Assembly (NCBI RefSeq): GCF_001644645.1
Contig: NZ_CP011390.1
Span: forward strand, 1,674,001 to 1,738,000
Direction of reading: 5' to 3'
DNA: 64,000 nt
Origin: Flavisolibacter tropicus
GTDB taxonomy: Bacteria; Bacteroidota; Bacteroidia; Chitinophagales; Chitinophagaceae
Part shown: piece by piece, positions 9,386 through 18,799 of the stretch
Numbering within the stretch: position 1 is the first letter of the stretch
How the letters are laid out: the number at the start of each line of letters is the position of its first letter
The notes under the pieces: generated by a model
Databases searched by the model: none
What the model was told of the DNA's origin: nothing
Seen by the model: the letters and a program-made list of their open reading frames with translations, nothing else
Program-made: the position numbers and the translations under genes

Positions 9386-11491
9386 ATGAGAAAAAATTTA
9401 ATCCCGTACCTGGCGTTATCAGCGTCCCTACTGCTGATGCGCAAGGAAAACCTTATAGCCCAGGACCTGATTGGCTATAATTACAACAATTATATAGGCG
9501 TCAATGGTGTAACCAGCAACCCGGCTTCTATTGCAGCTAGTCGTTATAAGTTTCACTTTAACCTTGTTACTGCAAATGGATATGGCGGCACGAATGCCTA
9601 TATTATTAATAAAGGCAATAGCTCTTTTTTCAACTTTGATCAATGGAAAGAACGCCGGAACACAGTAAATGAAAAGAAAAATGGCTGGGCCAATATTGAC
9701 ATCTTAGGCCCTTCTTTCTTACTGAACTTAAATAAGAAAAACGCATTAGCCGTCACTACGCGTTTGCGTACTATGGCCAATATGTACAATCTTTCAAATG
9801 GAGCAATTTCTTTGTTTGAAGAGCCTACCTCTGATTTATTTGGCAAAACTTTCAATGAGAAAAACGTAAAAGTCAATGCACATGCCTTTGCTGATTTGGG
9901 CCTATCCTATGCCAAAGTCATTAAAGACCACGGTAAACACTTTCTAAAAGGAGGTGCAACTTTGAAATATATTCAGGGCTTCTCTGCTGGAACTATACGC
10001 ATGGATAACCTGGATATTAATATCAAAGATGCCAACACGTTGAATCAAGCCAACGGAAATGGTTCTATTATGTATGCTAAAAGCCTGGACAGATGGATGG
10101 AAGGTGATGACTTCAAAACCAGCCAACTTAGTATGCGTAACGGAACCTTTGGACTAGACTTGGGTGCTGTATATGAGATCAGAAATGGAACGTTTAAGCC
10201 CAATGAGAATAAATTCAAATCTCAGTTCAGAACGATCCCCTATAACTTCCGCTTTAGTTTTGCTGTAACAGACTTTACTGTTGCTCCTATAAAATATAAA
10301 GCTGGGGCTCAAAGTGCTAAATACAAGCTAACAGCCGCCAATGTAAACATTGAGGAATTTGAAGGTAAGGGAACTGATAACATGGAGGAATATTTAAAAT
10401 ATCTTCAGTCTGAAAATCTGTTAACGAAAACAGCTGCTACTGAAGATGTAAAAATGTTCTTACCTACCAGCTTACGTGGCAATATAGATTGGCATGTTGC
10501 CAAACATTTTTTTGTAAATGCAGATGCCTTAGTAAGTGTGCATGGTGCAAACACTAAAAAGAATGGCACCAACTATATTTCAACGCTTAGTCTAACACCT
10601 CGTTTTGAATCACAATGGTTTGGGCTATCCTCTCCAATCTCCTTTAATAAGGAGGAATTTAATTGGGGTGCCAGCTTACGCGTAGGCCCTATATTCATTG
10701 GTTCTGGATCAATATTATCCAGCATGTTCAAGAAGGAGTTCAGCAACCTGGATGCTTATGCTGGATTATCTATTCCGTTGTATCAAGGCAAGCGCCAGAA
10801 AAAAGAAAAGAAAGAAACCCCGCCACCGCCACCAGTTGAAGCACCAGCTCCTAAGCCTGTGGTTGTTATTTTAGATAGAGACAAAGATGGAGTACCAGAT
10901 GAGCAAGATGCTTGTCCTGATGTAGCAGGATTAGCCAAATACCAAGGCTGTCCAGATACAGATGGTGATGCCATCATAGATAGTAAAGACAAATGCCCTA
11001 CGCTACCCGGCCTTGCTAAATATGACGGTTGCCCTATCCCAGATACAGATGGAGATGGCATTAATGATGAAGAAGATAAATGCCCAAACCAACCTGGTAC
11101 AAAAGCCAATAATGGCTGTCCAGAAATTAAGGAAGAAATAAAGAAAACGGTAGAAAGAACAGCTAAACAATTGTTCTTTGTTTTTGGTAAGGCTACGATT
11201 ACAACTAACAGTTATCCAGCGTTGAACGAGTTAGCAACTATAATGCAGGAAGACAATATGCTGTTACTGGATATTGAAGGACATACAGACAATGTAGGAA
11301 GTGATGCCAGCAACCAAAAGCTTTCCGAACAACGTGCCGAAGCTGCCAAACAGTACCTGATTCAAAAAGGAATCAATGCTGATCGTATAACCTCGAAAGG
11401 CTTTGGTGAAACACAACCTATTGCACCAAATACTACAATTGAAGGTCGGGCGCAAAACAGGAGAATTGTACTAACCATTCGAAATAATTAA
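9386..11491 (+). CDS. OmpA-family outer membrane protein with TSP3 calcium repeats
   Basis: 701 residues. Signal peptide at the N-terminus. Residues about 30-470 are a beta-rich barrel-like region of the DUF5723 type (VTSNPASIAASRYKFHFN). A proline-rich linker follows (ETPPPPPVEAPAPKP). Residues about 495-575 hold three thrombospondin type-3 repeats with Asp-rich calcium loops (DRDKDGVPDEQDACPD, DTDGDAIIDSKDKCP, DTDGDGINDEEDKCP). The C-terminal OmpA domain (about 590-700) binds peptidoglycan and shows DIEGHTDNVG and GRAQNRRI. It is probably a structural link between outer membrane and cell wall. A terminator follows, so it is a single-gene unit. Confidence 0.9.
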   Translation: MRKNLIPYLALSASLLLMRKENLIAQDLIGYNYNNYIGVNGVTSNPASIAASRYKFHFNLVTANGYGGTNAYIINKGNSSFFNFDQWKERRNTVNEKKNGWANIDILGPSFLLNLNKKNALAVTTRLRTMANMYNLSNGAISLFEEPTSDLFGKTFNEKNVKVNAHAFADLGLSYAKVIKDHGKHFLKGGATLKYIQGFSAGTIRMDNLDINIKDANTLNQANGNGSIMYAKSLDRWMEGDDFKTSQLSMRNGTFGLDLGAVYEIRNGTFKPNENKFKSQFRTIPYNFRFSFAVTDFTVAPIKYKAGAQSAKYKLTAANVNIEEFEGKGTDNMEEYLKYLQSENLLTKTAATEDVKMFLPTSLRGNIDWHVAKHFFVNADALVSVHGANTKKNGTNYISTLSLTPRFESQWFGLSSPISFNKEEFNWGASLRVGPIFIGSGSILSSMFKKEFSNLDAYAGLSIPLYQGKRQKKEKKETPPPPPVEAPAPKPVVVILDRDKDGVPDEQDACPDVAGLAKYQGCPDTDGDAIIDSKDKCPTLPGLAKYDGCPIPDTDGDGINDEEDKCPNQPGTKANNGCPEIKEEIKKTVERTAKQLFFVFGKATITTNSYPALNELATIMQEDNMLLLDIEGHTDNVGSDASNQKLSEQRAEAAKQYLIQKGINADRITSKGFGETQPIAPNTTIEGRAQNRRIVLTIRNN

Positions 11492-11510
11492 TTCCCAACT
11501 ACTCTTTATA

Positions 11511-11539
11511 AATACCGCCTACTGGCGGTATTTTTTTTT
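11511..11539 (+). terminator. Rho-independent terminator of the OmpA-like gene
   Basis: AATACCGCC/GGCGGTATT stem with a 4-base loop, followed by an uninterrupted run of T. It lies 19 bases past the stop codon. Confidence 0.9.
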
Positions 11540-11677
11540 GCTTTAAACTCAGCAATATTTTTAAAACTCATCAGTAAAAGAGTAATCACTTTCAGTTGAT
11601 TTTAGGCTCAACATGTGGAATGATTTTTTCACAGCAATCTAACAAATGGAGTACGAATTACTTCATAATTTATTGTT

Positions 11678-12490
11678 GTGAAAAAACACCTGGCCATCCT
11701 CCTTTTCCTATGCGCCATTTTTATCAATGGGTATACGCAGGATATTTCTGGGTTTTGGAAAGGTACGCTAACGATGACCGGGGGGTGTTTTCCTATTAAT
11801 CATATTGAACTGCAATTAACCATATCTGGCACTTCTGTTACTGGGGATTGCTACCAGTATATGGATATAAATAACTACATAAAAAAAAGATGTCGGGGTA
11901 CATATGACCCAAACACCAAAAAGATAACCGTACAAGAGGAGATTGTAACAACCTATAAGATACCTCAGCATTGCGTAATCTGCATTAAAAACTTTGTTCT
12001 AACCTATAGCAAAGAAGGAAACGTGGAAACGTTAGATGGAGGGTGGACAGGCAGGATTTTAGACTCTCCTAGCGACTGCCTCCCTGGTACAATTGTGCTA
12101 AGCCGCATTAAAGAATCGGCCTTTACCAGTATACCTGAAGTGAAAGTAGATACCGGTACACTGCGGTTAGATTTTTATGATAATGGGCAAGTGGATGGCG
12201 ATTCGATTACTGTATTGGTGAATGGCAAAGTAGTATTATCTCATCAACGATTAACAGGTCAGCCAATAACCACCTATGTTCGTATTGATATTGACAACCC
12301 CTTCCAGGAGATAGAAATGATCGCTGAAAACCTTGGTAGCATCCCTCCAAATACAGCTTTGCTTATCATAACAGCAGGAGAAAAGCGGTACCGATTATTC
12401 CTTTCCTCTACTGAAGCTAAAAGTGCTGTTGTACGCTTTGTCTATGAGCCACCTACGGTCGGGCAGCTCAACGGGACAACCAGTCAATGA
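11678..12490 (+). CDS. Secreted protein of unknown function
   Basis: 270 residues from GTG 11678, with a clear signal peptide (KKHLAILLFLCAIFINGYTQ). Residues about 22-150 look like a beta-barrel-type domain starting DISGFWKGTLTMTGG, with several cysteines (residues in CFPIN, GDCYQY, HCVIC, SDCLPG). Residues about 155-260 resemble a second beta-sandwich (LRLDFYDNGQVDGDSITVLV). I do not recognise a named family for the whole protein. It is convergent with argH, whose stop codon lies only 4 bases away, and no terminator fits between them. Confidence 0.7.
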   Translation: MKKHLAILLFLCAIFINGYTQDISGFWKGTLTMTGGCFPINHIELQLTISGTSVTGDCYQYMDINNYIKKRCRGTYDPNTKKITVQEEIVTTYKIPQHCVICIKNFVLTYSKEGNVETLDGGWTGRILDSPSDCLPGTIVLSRIKESAFTSIPEVKVDTGTLRLDFYDNGQVDGDSITVLVNGKVVLSHQRLTGQPITTYVRIDIDNPFQEIEMIAENLGSIPPNTALLIITAGEKRYRLFLSSTEAKSAVVRFVYEPPTVGQLNGTTSQ

Positions 12491-12494
12491 TGAG

Positions 12495-13793
12495 CTAAAA
12501 CTTCTTTACGACTTGGTTAAACGCCTTGCGTATAGCATCATTGCCTAAGTTGCCAATACTTCCTTCATGCGTATGTGCCAAGCCTTTGCTAAAATCAAAT
12601 TGGAAAACACCTTTTTCAATTTGATTTCCCACTTCTTGGTAGGCTTGTCTGAAAGGAATGCCCTTATTCACCAGCTCATTCACCGCTTCTACACTAAAGA
12701 GGTACTTATATTTCTCATCAGCCAGAAGGTTCTCTTTTACCTGAACTTGTTCCAACATTACACCCATTAGCTGCAAGCAGGCCTTTAATTCTTCAATCGC
12801 TGGAAATAAGATCTCCTTTGTAAGTTGAAGATCACGGTGATAACCAGAGGGCAAATTATTCAGCAATAATGTAAGCTCATTTGGGATTGACTGAATTCTA
12901 TTACACTTGGCACGAATCAACTCAAACACATCAGGATTCTTCTTGTGCGGCATAATGCTGCTTCCTGTAGTCAATTCATTAGGGAAAGAAATAAAACCAA
13001 AGTTCTGGTTCATGTAAATGCAGCAGTCCATTGCCAACTTACTTAAGGTTGCAGCAATGGAGCTGAAGGCAAAAGCGGTGATCTTCTCTGTTTTACCCCT
13101 GGTCATTTGTGCATACACAGAGTTATGATTCAAGGAACCAAACTGAAGCAATTCAGTAGTGCGTGTTCTATTCAGCGGAAACGATGACCCATAACCTGCT
13201 CCACTTCCCAAAGGGTTTTTATTAGCCACAGCATAAGCGGCAGCGGCTAATTCCAGATCATCCACAAGACTTTCTGCATAAGCGCCAAACCATAAACCAA
13301 AAGAGGAAGGCATGGCAATTTGTAAATGCGTATAGCCGGGAAGTAAATGATCCTTATACTTTTCGCTTTGTGTGATCAGCAGATTAAATAACTCCTGAAC
13401 TGCATCTTTTACATTTAGTATTTCTTGACGTAAATACAGCTTAATATCTACTGCTACCTGATCGTTACGACTACGACCGCTATGAATCTTTTTTCCAATA
13501 TCACCTATACGTTCTGTCAGTAACAATTCTACTTGAGAATGTACGTCTTCAACATCTGGCTGAATACTAAAAGTTCCTTGATGGATCTCTTCAGCAATTG
13601 CTTTTAATGCCAGAACAGCTGTAGCCGCTTCGTCCTGGGTCATCAACCCAACTTCACCTAACATGGTCACATGGGCAATAGAACCTTGCACATCGTATTG
13701 AGCCAACAATTGATCAAACTCTTTGTCTCTTCCAACTGTAAAGGATTCAATCAATTTTGAAACAGAGGTATTCTCTTTTTGCCAAAGCTTCAT
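12495..13793 (-). CDS. argH: Argininosuccinate lyase
   Basis: 432 residues. Splits argininosuccinate into arginine and fumarate, the last step of arginine synthesis. The fumarase/aspartase-superfamily signature is clear: GSSIMPHKKNPDVFE carries the catalytic serine loop, GSGAGYGSSFPLNR and HSGRSRNDQVA are further conserved blocks, and LPGYTHLQIAMPSS holds the conserved THLQ. It is the last gene of the arginine operon, and its ATG overlaps the argE stop by 4 bases. No terminator separates it from the convergent gene ending at 12490, so antisense read-through is possible. Confidence 0.96.
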   Translation of the reverse strand: MKLWQKENTSVSKLIESFTVGRDKEFDQLLAQYDVQGSIAHVTMLGEVGLMTQDEAATAVLALKAIAEEIHQGTFSIQPDVEDVHSQVELLLTERIGDIGKKIHSGRSRNDQVAVDIKLYLRQEILNVKDAVQELFNLLITQSEKYKDHLLPGYTHLQIAMPSSFGLWFGAYAESLVDDLELAAAAYAVANKNPLGSGAGYGSSFPLNRTRTTELLQFGSLNHNSVYAQMTRGKTEKITAFAFSSIAATLSKLAMDCCIYMNQNFGFISFPNELTTGSSIMPHKKNPDVFELIRAKCNRIQSIPNELTLLLNNLPSGYHRDLQLTKEILFPAIEELKACLQLMGVMLEQVQVKENLLADEKYKYLFSVEAVNELVNKGIPFRQAYQEVGNQIEKGVFQFDFSKGLAHTHEGSIGNLGNDAIRKAFNQVVKKF

Positions 13794-14863
13794 AGCACTA
13801 CTTTATTTAATAGCTGAATATATAGTTCAATGCCTTCATTGATCTCGTTAACATAAATAAACTCATCGGCGGAGTGACTCCGTGCCGAATCTCCCGGTCC
13901 CATTTTTAAAGCGGGGAATGGCATGAGGGCTTTATCGGAAGTTGTTGGTGATCCATAATAACTACGACCTAATGATGAGCCTGCTTTTACCAAAGGATGA
14001 TCTAATGGAATCATAGATGAACGCAGGCGGGTGCTTCTCGGCATCATTTCGCTTTGCGTATTTGATTTAATGATATCCACAACTTCTTCAAAAGTATATA
14101 ATTCGTTTACGCGAACATCTATTACAAAACGACACTGGGCAGGTACTACATTATGCGCTTTATTTTCCGTTTCAATAACCGTAACGCTCATTTTGGTTGG
14201 CCCTAGCAGTTCGGACACTTTTCCAAACGCATAACAATAGATCCACTCTATGTCCATCATCGCCTTATAAATCGCGTTCTCGCCCTCATTTCGCGCTGCA
14301 TGCCCGGCCTTTCCTTTGGCGATACCATCAATAACCATCAAGCCTCTTTCTGCTACAGCCATTTGCATTAGAGTAGGCTCCCCTACAATGGCAAAATCAA
14401 TAGAAGGTAGATATTTCAACACTTCTTCAACACCGCCAGTTCCGGAAATTTCTTCTTCTGCAGTAGCCGCAAATAAGAGGTTATATTTTAAATCAGGCAG
14501 TTCATAAAAATGGAGAAATGTAGCCAACAAGGATACAAGGCACCCGCCCGCATCATTACTCCCTAGCCCATACAATTTGCCATCCTCAATTGTTGCCGCA
14601 AAAGGATTACGACTATATTGAACATTCGGTTTTACCGTATCGTGATGAGAGTTTAAGAGAATTGTAGGCTTATTTGCATCGAAATGTAGGTTTTTGACAA
14701 AAACGTTATTACCTACTCTTGTCGATGTCATTCCTTTCATAGCCAGAAACCGACTAATAACGCTAGCCGTTTCCCATTCTTCTTTACTAAATGAAGGAAT
14801 GGCAATCAACTCTTGCAAAAGAGCGATGGCCTCTTGTTGTAGTTTTTCTAAAGAATTAGTCAT
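13790..14863 (-). CDS. argE: M20 deacylase of the arginine pathway (N-acyl-citrulline/ornithine deacylase)
   Basis: 357 residues of the M20 zinc peptidase family. Metal and catalytic motifs: LLNSHHDTVKP, GLGSNDAGGCL, ATAEEEISGTGG (catalytic and metal Glu), VGEPT, and the terminal His in SARSHSADEF. In Bacteroidota with the succinylated route, this protein removes the acyl group from N-acylcitrulline rather than from N-acetylornithine, because ArgF' acts before deacylation. It overlaps argB by 8 bases and argH by 4, so it is translated as part of the operon. The exact acyl group is inferred from ArgF', not from this gene. Confidence 0.9.
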   Translation of the reverse strand: MTNSLEKLQQEAIALLQELIAIPSFSKEEWETASVISRFLAMKGMTSTRVGNNVFVKNLHFDANKPTILLNSHHDTVKPNVQYSRNPFAATIEDGKLYGLGSNDAGGCLVSLLATFLHFYELPDLKYNLLFAATAEEEISGTGGVEEVLKYLPSIDFAIVGEPTLMQMAVAERGLMVIDGIAKGKAGHAARNEGENAIYKAMMDIEWIYCYAFGKVSELLGPTKMSVTVIETENKAHNVVPAQCRFVIDVRVNELYTFEEVVDIIKSNTQSEMMPRSTRLRSSMIPLDHPLVKAGSSLGRSYYGSPTTSDKALMPFPALKMGPGDSARSHSADEFIYVNEINEGIELYIQLLNKVVL

Positions 14864-15641
14864 GAATGATAGATGTTCCGGATTCTCCAGTAATCAATTG
14901 CTGCAATACTTCAGCTTTACCAATAATCACTTTTTTCACACCACTATGTAACGCTGCAAAGGCATTATCCAATTTGGGCAACATACCTGCAAAAATGACT
15001 TGCTGTTCTTTCAGCTGTTTGTAAGTAGTTGGATTGATCTCTTTGATAACGGTAGCGTCATCATTAGCGTCCAGTAATACACCTGCTTTTTCAAAAGAGT
15101 AGATCAACTCTACATTATATAAACTACTTAACGCTTTTGCGGTTTCTTGTGCAATGGTATCAGCATTTGTATTGAGCAACTGTCCCTTACCATCATGTGT
15201 TATCGGCGCTAGCACTACGCAATCCTGTTGTTGCAGAATATTTTGAAAGAAAGAAGCATCTACGCTATCTATATCACCTACAAAGCCATAATCGGTAGCT
15301 GCACCTGTACGTTTATGCGCCAGGATAGCATTACCGTCTGCACCACAAACACCTACTGCATTGCAATTGGCAGCCTGTAACTGCGCTACAATATTTTTAT
15401 TGATATATCCGGCGTATACCATGGTAACCACCTTTAGCGTTTCGCTATCAGTTATACGACGGCCATCGATCATTTGTTGAGGGATATTCAATTCGGCGGC
15501 AAGTCGGGTTGCCAATTTTCCACCGCCATGCACCAGAATTTTTTTGCCTTTAATGGCTGCAAATTGTAATAGAAATGCAGACAATTTGTTATCATCGTCG
15601 ATAACATTACCGCCAATTTTTATGACATATAACTTATCCAT
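14856..15641 (-). CDS. argB: N-acyl-glutamate (acetyl/succinylglutamate) kinase
   Basis: 261 residues, amino-acid kinase family. N-terminal VIKIGGNVID gives the phosphate-binding Lys, and KILVHGGGKLATRLA the glycine-rich loop. DGRRITDSETLKVV, GVCGADGN and LNTNADTIAQETAKAL are the conserved substrate and ATP regions. It phosphorylates N-acylglutamate. The Bacteroides orthologue is reported to prefer N-succinylglutamate, and the companion ArgF' here suggests the same. Overlaps both neighbours by 8 bases. No N-terminal extension of the arginine-inhibited type is seen, so feedback inhibition is not evident. Confidence 0.93.
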   Translation of the reverse strand: MDKLYVIKIGGNVIDDDNKLSAFLLQFAAIKGKKILVHGGGKLATRLAAELNIPQQMIDGRRITDSETLKVVTMVYAGYINKNIVAQLQAANCNAVGVCGADGNAILAHKRTGAATDYGFVGDIDSVDASFFQNILQQQDCVVLAPITHDGKGQLLNTNADTIAQETAKALSSLYNVELIYSFEKAGVLLDANDDATVIKEINPTTYKQLKEQQVIFAGMLPKLDNAFAALHSGVKKVIIGKAEVLQQLITGESGTSIIHD

Positions 15642-16584
15642 GTAGTATTGATGCTAAAACAGCCTGAGCTGCCCAAACACGGTTTGAAGCTTCCTGCGTA
15701 ATTATACTGTTAGGCCCATCCAATATCTCGTCACTTAATTCCACATTTCTTCTCACAGGAAGACAATGCATCACTTTAGCATTATTGGTGGTTTTCAGTT
15801 TATCTGATGTAAGCATCCAGCTTTGATCATTGCAAAGGATCTGACCATACTGCTCATAACTACTCCAGTTCTTTACATAGATATAATCAGCATCTTTTAA
15901 TGCCGCATCCTGATCAGTAGTTATTGTAGCACCTTTTGTAAACTGCTCGTCTAACGCATACCCTTCAGGATGTGTAACAACAAAGTCCGCGTTCCCCCAA
16001 GCCGTCATCCATTGTGCAAAACTATTGGCTACACATTGCGGCAGTGGCTTTACGTGGGGAGCCCAGGTTAAAACTACCTTAGGTTTACGTTTTTCCTTAA
16101 AGGTTTCTGTAATGGTTATTACATCTGTAAGACTTTGAAGCGGATGCAGGGTAGCGCTTTCCAAACTCACTACGGGAATACCTGCATATTTTACAAACTG
16201 CTTTATATAGTTTTCACTATAATCCTCTTCACGATTCTTTAATGAAGGGAAAGTGCGTATAGCTAGTACATCAAAATAGTTTCCCATAATCGGAGCTGCA
16301 TCTTTCACATGCTCAACTGATGTTCCGTTCATTACAGCACCGTCGGCAAATTCCAATGCCCAGCCTTCAGCACCAACATTAAAAACAATGGCTTCCATAC
16401 CCAGATTCTGAGCAGCAATCTGTGTACTAAGGCGCGTACGCATACTAGGGTTCAAAAACAAACAACCTATACGCTTATTACTACCTAAGGTTTTATCCTG
16501 AAAAGGATTTGCTTTGTAGGCCAGTGCCTTTTGTACCAAGGCATCTATGTCACTTACATCATGAACGGAAAGAAACTGTTTCAA
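15634..16584 (-). CDS. argF': N-succinylornithine carbamoyltransferase (ArgF')
   Basis: 316 residues. Carbamoyl phosphate binds at FLNPSMRTRLST; LHPLQSLTD and HCLPVRRNVE are further conserved blocks. Over the first 90 residues the protein aligns without gaps with the Bacteroides fragilis succinylornithine enzyme as I recall it. Residue 90, in GTSVEHV, is Val. In the acetylornithine enzyme of Xanthomonas this position is Glu92, and in B. fragilis it is Pro90. Published mutants of Glu92 to Pro, Ser, Val or Ala switch the Xanthomonas enzyme to succinylornithine. Val90 therefore predicts N-succinyl-L-ornithine as substrate. It lies 47 bases after argD, the widest gap inside the operon. Confidence 0.93.
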   Translation of the reverse strand: MKQFLSVHDVSDIDALVQKALAYKANPFQDKTLGSNKRIGCLFLNPSMRTRLSTQIAAQNLGMEAIVFNVGAEGWALEFADGAVMNGTSVEHVKDAAPIMGNYFDVLAIRTFPSLKNREEDYSENYIKQFVKYAGIPVVSLESATLHPLQSLTDVITITETFKEKRKPKVVLTWAPHVKPLPQCVANSFAQWMTAWGNADFVVTHPEGYALDEQFTKGATITTDQDAALKDADYIYVKNWSSYEQYGQILCNDQSWMLTSDKLKTTNNAKVMHCLPVRRNVELSDEILDGPNSIITQEASNRVWAAQAVLASILHG

Positions 16585-16631
16585 CGACTAACTCTATTTA
16601 TCTTAAAATGAAAAAAAGCCTATCTAATTAT

Positions 16632-17807
16632 TTATCCTGCTGTGTTAGCAATACTTGAAGGGACAGTTGATAGCAACTGTTGTATTGCCTTTTTCACTGC
16701 AGCAATGAATGCATCCACCTGTTCTTTTGTTAAAGAAAGCGCTGGCAATAACCGAATCACATTAGGTTTTGCTTCACCAGTGAAAATTTGAAAATCACGT
16801 AACAATACTTTACGCAGGTCATTCAGTTCTTCAACTGTATTAAAACCAATCATTAAGCCTTGTCCACGCACATCTTTTATTCCTTCAATTGATTGCAATT
16901 GCTCCACTAAGTAGCTTCCTACTGTTGCAGCTTGCTCAATTAACTTTTCCTGCTCCATCACTTCTAACACAGCCAATGCTGCTGCACACGCTAAATGATT
17001 ACCACCAAACGTAGTACCTAACATTCCATGCTTGGGTTGAATATGAGGAGCTATTAAAATACCGCCAATTGGAAATCCATTACCCATGCCTTTAGCCATA
17101 CTGTAGATGTCGGCTTGAATATCTGCATTATCAATAGAGAAGAACTTTCCACTACGTCCATAACCACACTGTACTTCATCTGCTATAAGTAACGCTCCAT
17201 TTTGATCACATAACTGGCGAATGGCTTGTAAAAAGGCAGCACTTGCTACATTGATACCACCCACGCCTTGTATACTTTCAATAATGACAGCAGCAGTTTC
17301 CTTACCATCACTTTCAAAATAGGCATTTAAAGCATCAACATCGTTGAATGGAAGGAAGGTAATATTCTCAGTAGCATTTACCGGTGCAACAATACTTAAA
17401 TTATCAGTTGCAGCAACGGCCAATGAGGTACGACCATGAAAGGCTTTTTTAAACGCTACTACTTTTTTCCTGCCTGTATGAAAAGACGCTAGCTTAAGTG
17501 CATTTTCATTTGCTTCAGCCCCACTATTACACAGAAACAACTGGTAATCTTCTTTTCCGCTTACTCGTCCTAAGGTTTCAGCTAATTGTTTCTGAATAGG
17601 GATTTTTACAGAGTTAGAGTAAAAAGCTATTTGATGTAATTGATCTTCTATTCGTTTTACCCAATGCGGATGTGTATGACCAATGGAGATCACAGCATGA
17701 CCACCATACATATCCAAATACTGAGTGCCCTTATCATCCCATACATAAGAGCCTGCTGCCTTTACTATAGTAATGTCATTAAGGGGGTAAACGTCAAATA
17801 AGTTCAT
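16632..17807 (-). CDS. argD: N-acyl-ornithine aminotransferase
   Basis: 391 residues, class III PLP aminotransferase. The family signature is LLIADEVQCGYGRSGKFF, and the PLP lysine is in YSMAKGMGNGFPIGG. CNSGAEANENALKLA and FHGRTSLA are conserved cofactor and substrate blocks. It converts N-acylglutamate semialdehyde to N-acylornithine, with succinyl the likely acyl group here. It begins 10 bases after argC. Length is normal for ArgD/AstC. Confidence 0.94.
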   Translation of the reverse strand: MNLFDVYPLNDITIVKAAGSYVWDDKGTQYLDMYGGHAVISIGHTHPHWVKRIEDQLHQIAFYSNSVKIPIQKQLAETLGRVSGKEDYQLFLCNSGAEANENALKLASFHTGRKKVVAFKKAFHGRTSLAVAATDNLSIVAPVNATENITFLPFNDVDALNAYFESDGKETAAVIIESIQGVGGINVASAAFLQAIRQLCDQNGALLIADEVQCGYGRSGKFFSIDNADIQADIYSMAKGMGNGFPIGGILIAPHIQPKHGMLGTTFGGNHLACAAALAVLEVMEQEKLIEQAATVGSYLVEQLQSIEGIKDVRGQGLMIGFNTVEELNDLRKVLLRDFQIFTGEAKPNVIRLLPALSLTKEQVDAFIAAVKKAIQQLLSTVPSSIANTAG

Positions 17808-17817
17808 GGCTATTGAT

Positions 17818-18798
17818 TTAAAATCCTGTGGGTTTTAAGTGTAATCCTGCACATTCATCTAATCCGAATTGCAGGTTCATATTTTGCACGGCTTGTCCAG
17901 ATGCGCCTTTTAATAAATTGTCAATGGCTGAATGCACCACCAGTTTAGTTCCTACTTTCTCTAGCTGGATGACACATTTATTGGTATTTACTACTTGTTT
18001 TAAAAAGATCTCTTGCTGACTTAAAATTGTAAAGGGATGATCAGCATAGAACTCTTTATATAAGTCAACCAGTGACTCCAGCTTCCAATCGCAGGTAATA
18101 GTTGAAGTGATAAAGATGCCTCGTGTAAAGTCTCCTCTCCAAGGCACAAAATTGAGCTCTATTTGTTCCGCACCAAATTGAGTAAGCGACTGATTGATCT
18201 CTTTTAAATGCTGGTGCGTTAGCGTTTTATAGGCTTGAATGTTATTGGCTCTCCAACTGAAATGCGATGTAGCCGACAAACTTTGTCCTGCACCAGTAGA
18301 ACCAGTAATACCAGTAGTATTTATTTCGTTCTCTAACAATCCTGCTTTCGCCAACGGCAATAAGCCTAATTGAATAGCAGTGGCAAAACATCCAGGATTT
18401 GCAATATTCTGTGCTTTACGTATTTGCTCTTTGTTCAATTCTGGCAAACCATATACAAATGTTCGATCATCAATTGTAGCATGAGACTGTAAACGGAAGT
18501 CTTGCGAGAGATCAATGATCTTTACTTGCTGACCAATTTTGTTTTCTGTTAAAAACTTACGCGCTTCGCCATGTCCTGCACACAGAAACAAAATATCAAT
18601 ATTACTATTCAGTTCTGCCGCAAAGGTGAGATCAGACTCTCCTATCAGATCCTGGTGAATAGCCGCAATGGGTTTACCCGCATTGCTACGGCTATGTATA
18701 AATGAAATATTTACTTGTGGATGATGAAGGAGGATACGCAACAACTCACCACCGGTATACCCAGCACCTCCTACAATTCCTACGTTTACTTTCTTCAT
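17818..18798 (-). CDS. argC: N-acyl-gamma-glutamyl-phosphate reductase
   Basis: 326 residues from ATG 18798; a GTG three codons earlier (18807) would overlap the cupin gene, so the ATG with a 1-base gap is preferred. The NADP-binding N-terminus is VNVGIVGGAGYTGGELLRIL. The catalytic cysteine is in NPGCFATAIQLGLLPLA, and HQHLKEINQSL is a conserved substrate-side block. Catalyses reduction of N-acylglutamyl phosphate to the semialdehyde. It directly follows the cupin gene, so the two are translated together. Confidence 0.95.
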   Translation of the reverse strand: MKKVNVGIVGGAGYTGGELLRILLHHPQVNISFIHSRSNAGKPIAAIHQDLIGESDLTFAAELNSNIDILFLCAGHGEARKFLTENKIGQQVKIIDLSQDFRLQSHATIDDRTFVYGLPELNKEQIRKAQNIANPGCFATAIQLGLLPLAKAGLLENEINTTGITGSTGAGQSLSATSHFSWRANNIQAYKTLTHQHLKEINQSLTQFGAEQIELNFVPWRGDFTRGIFITSTITCDWKLESLVDLYKEFYADHPFTILSQQEIFLKQVVNTNKCVIQLEKVGTKLVVHSAIDNLLKGASGQAVQNMNLQFGLDECAGLHLKPTGF

Positions 18799-18799
18799 G

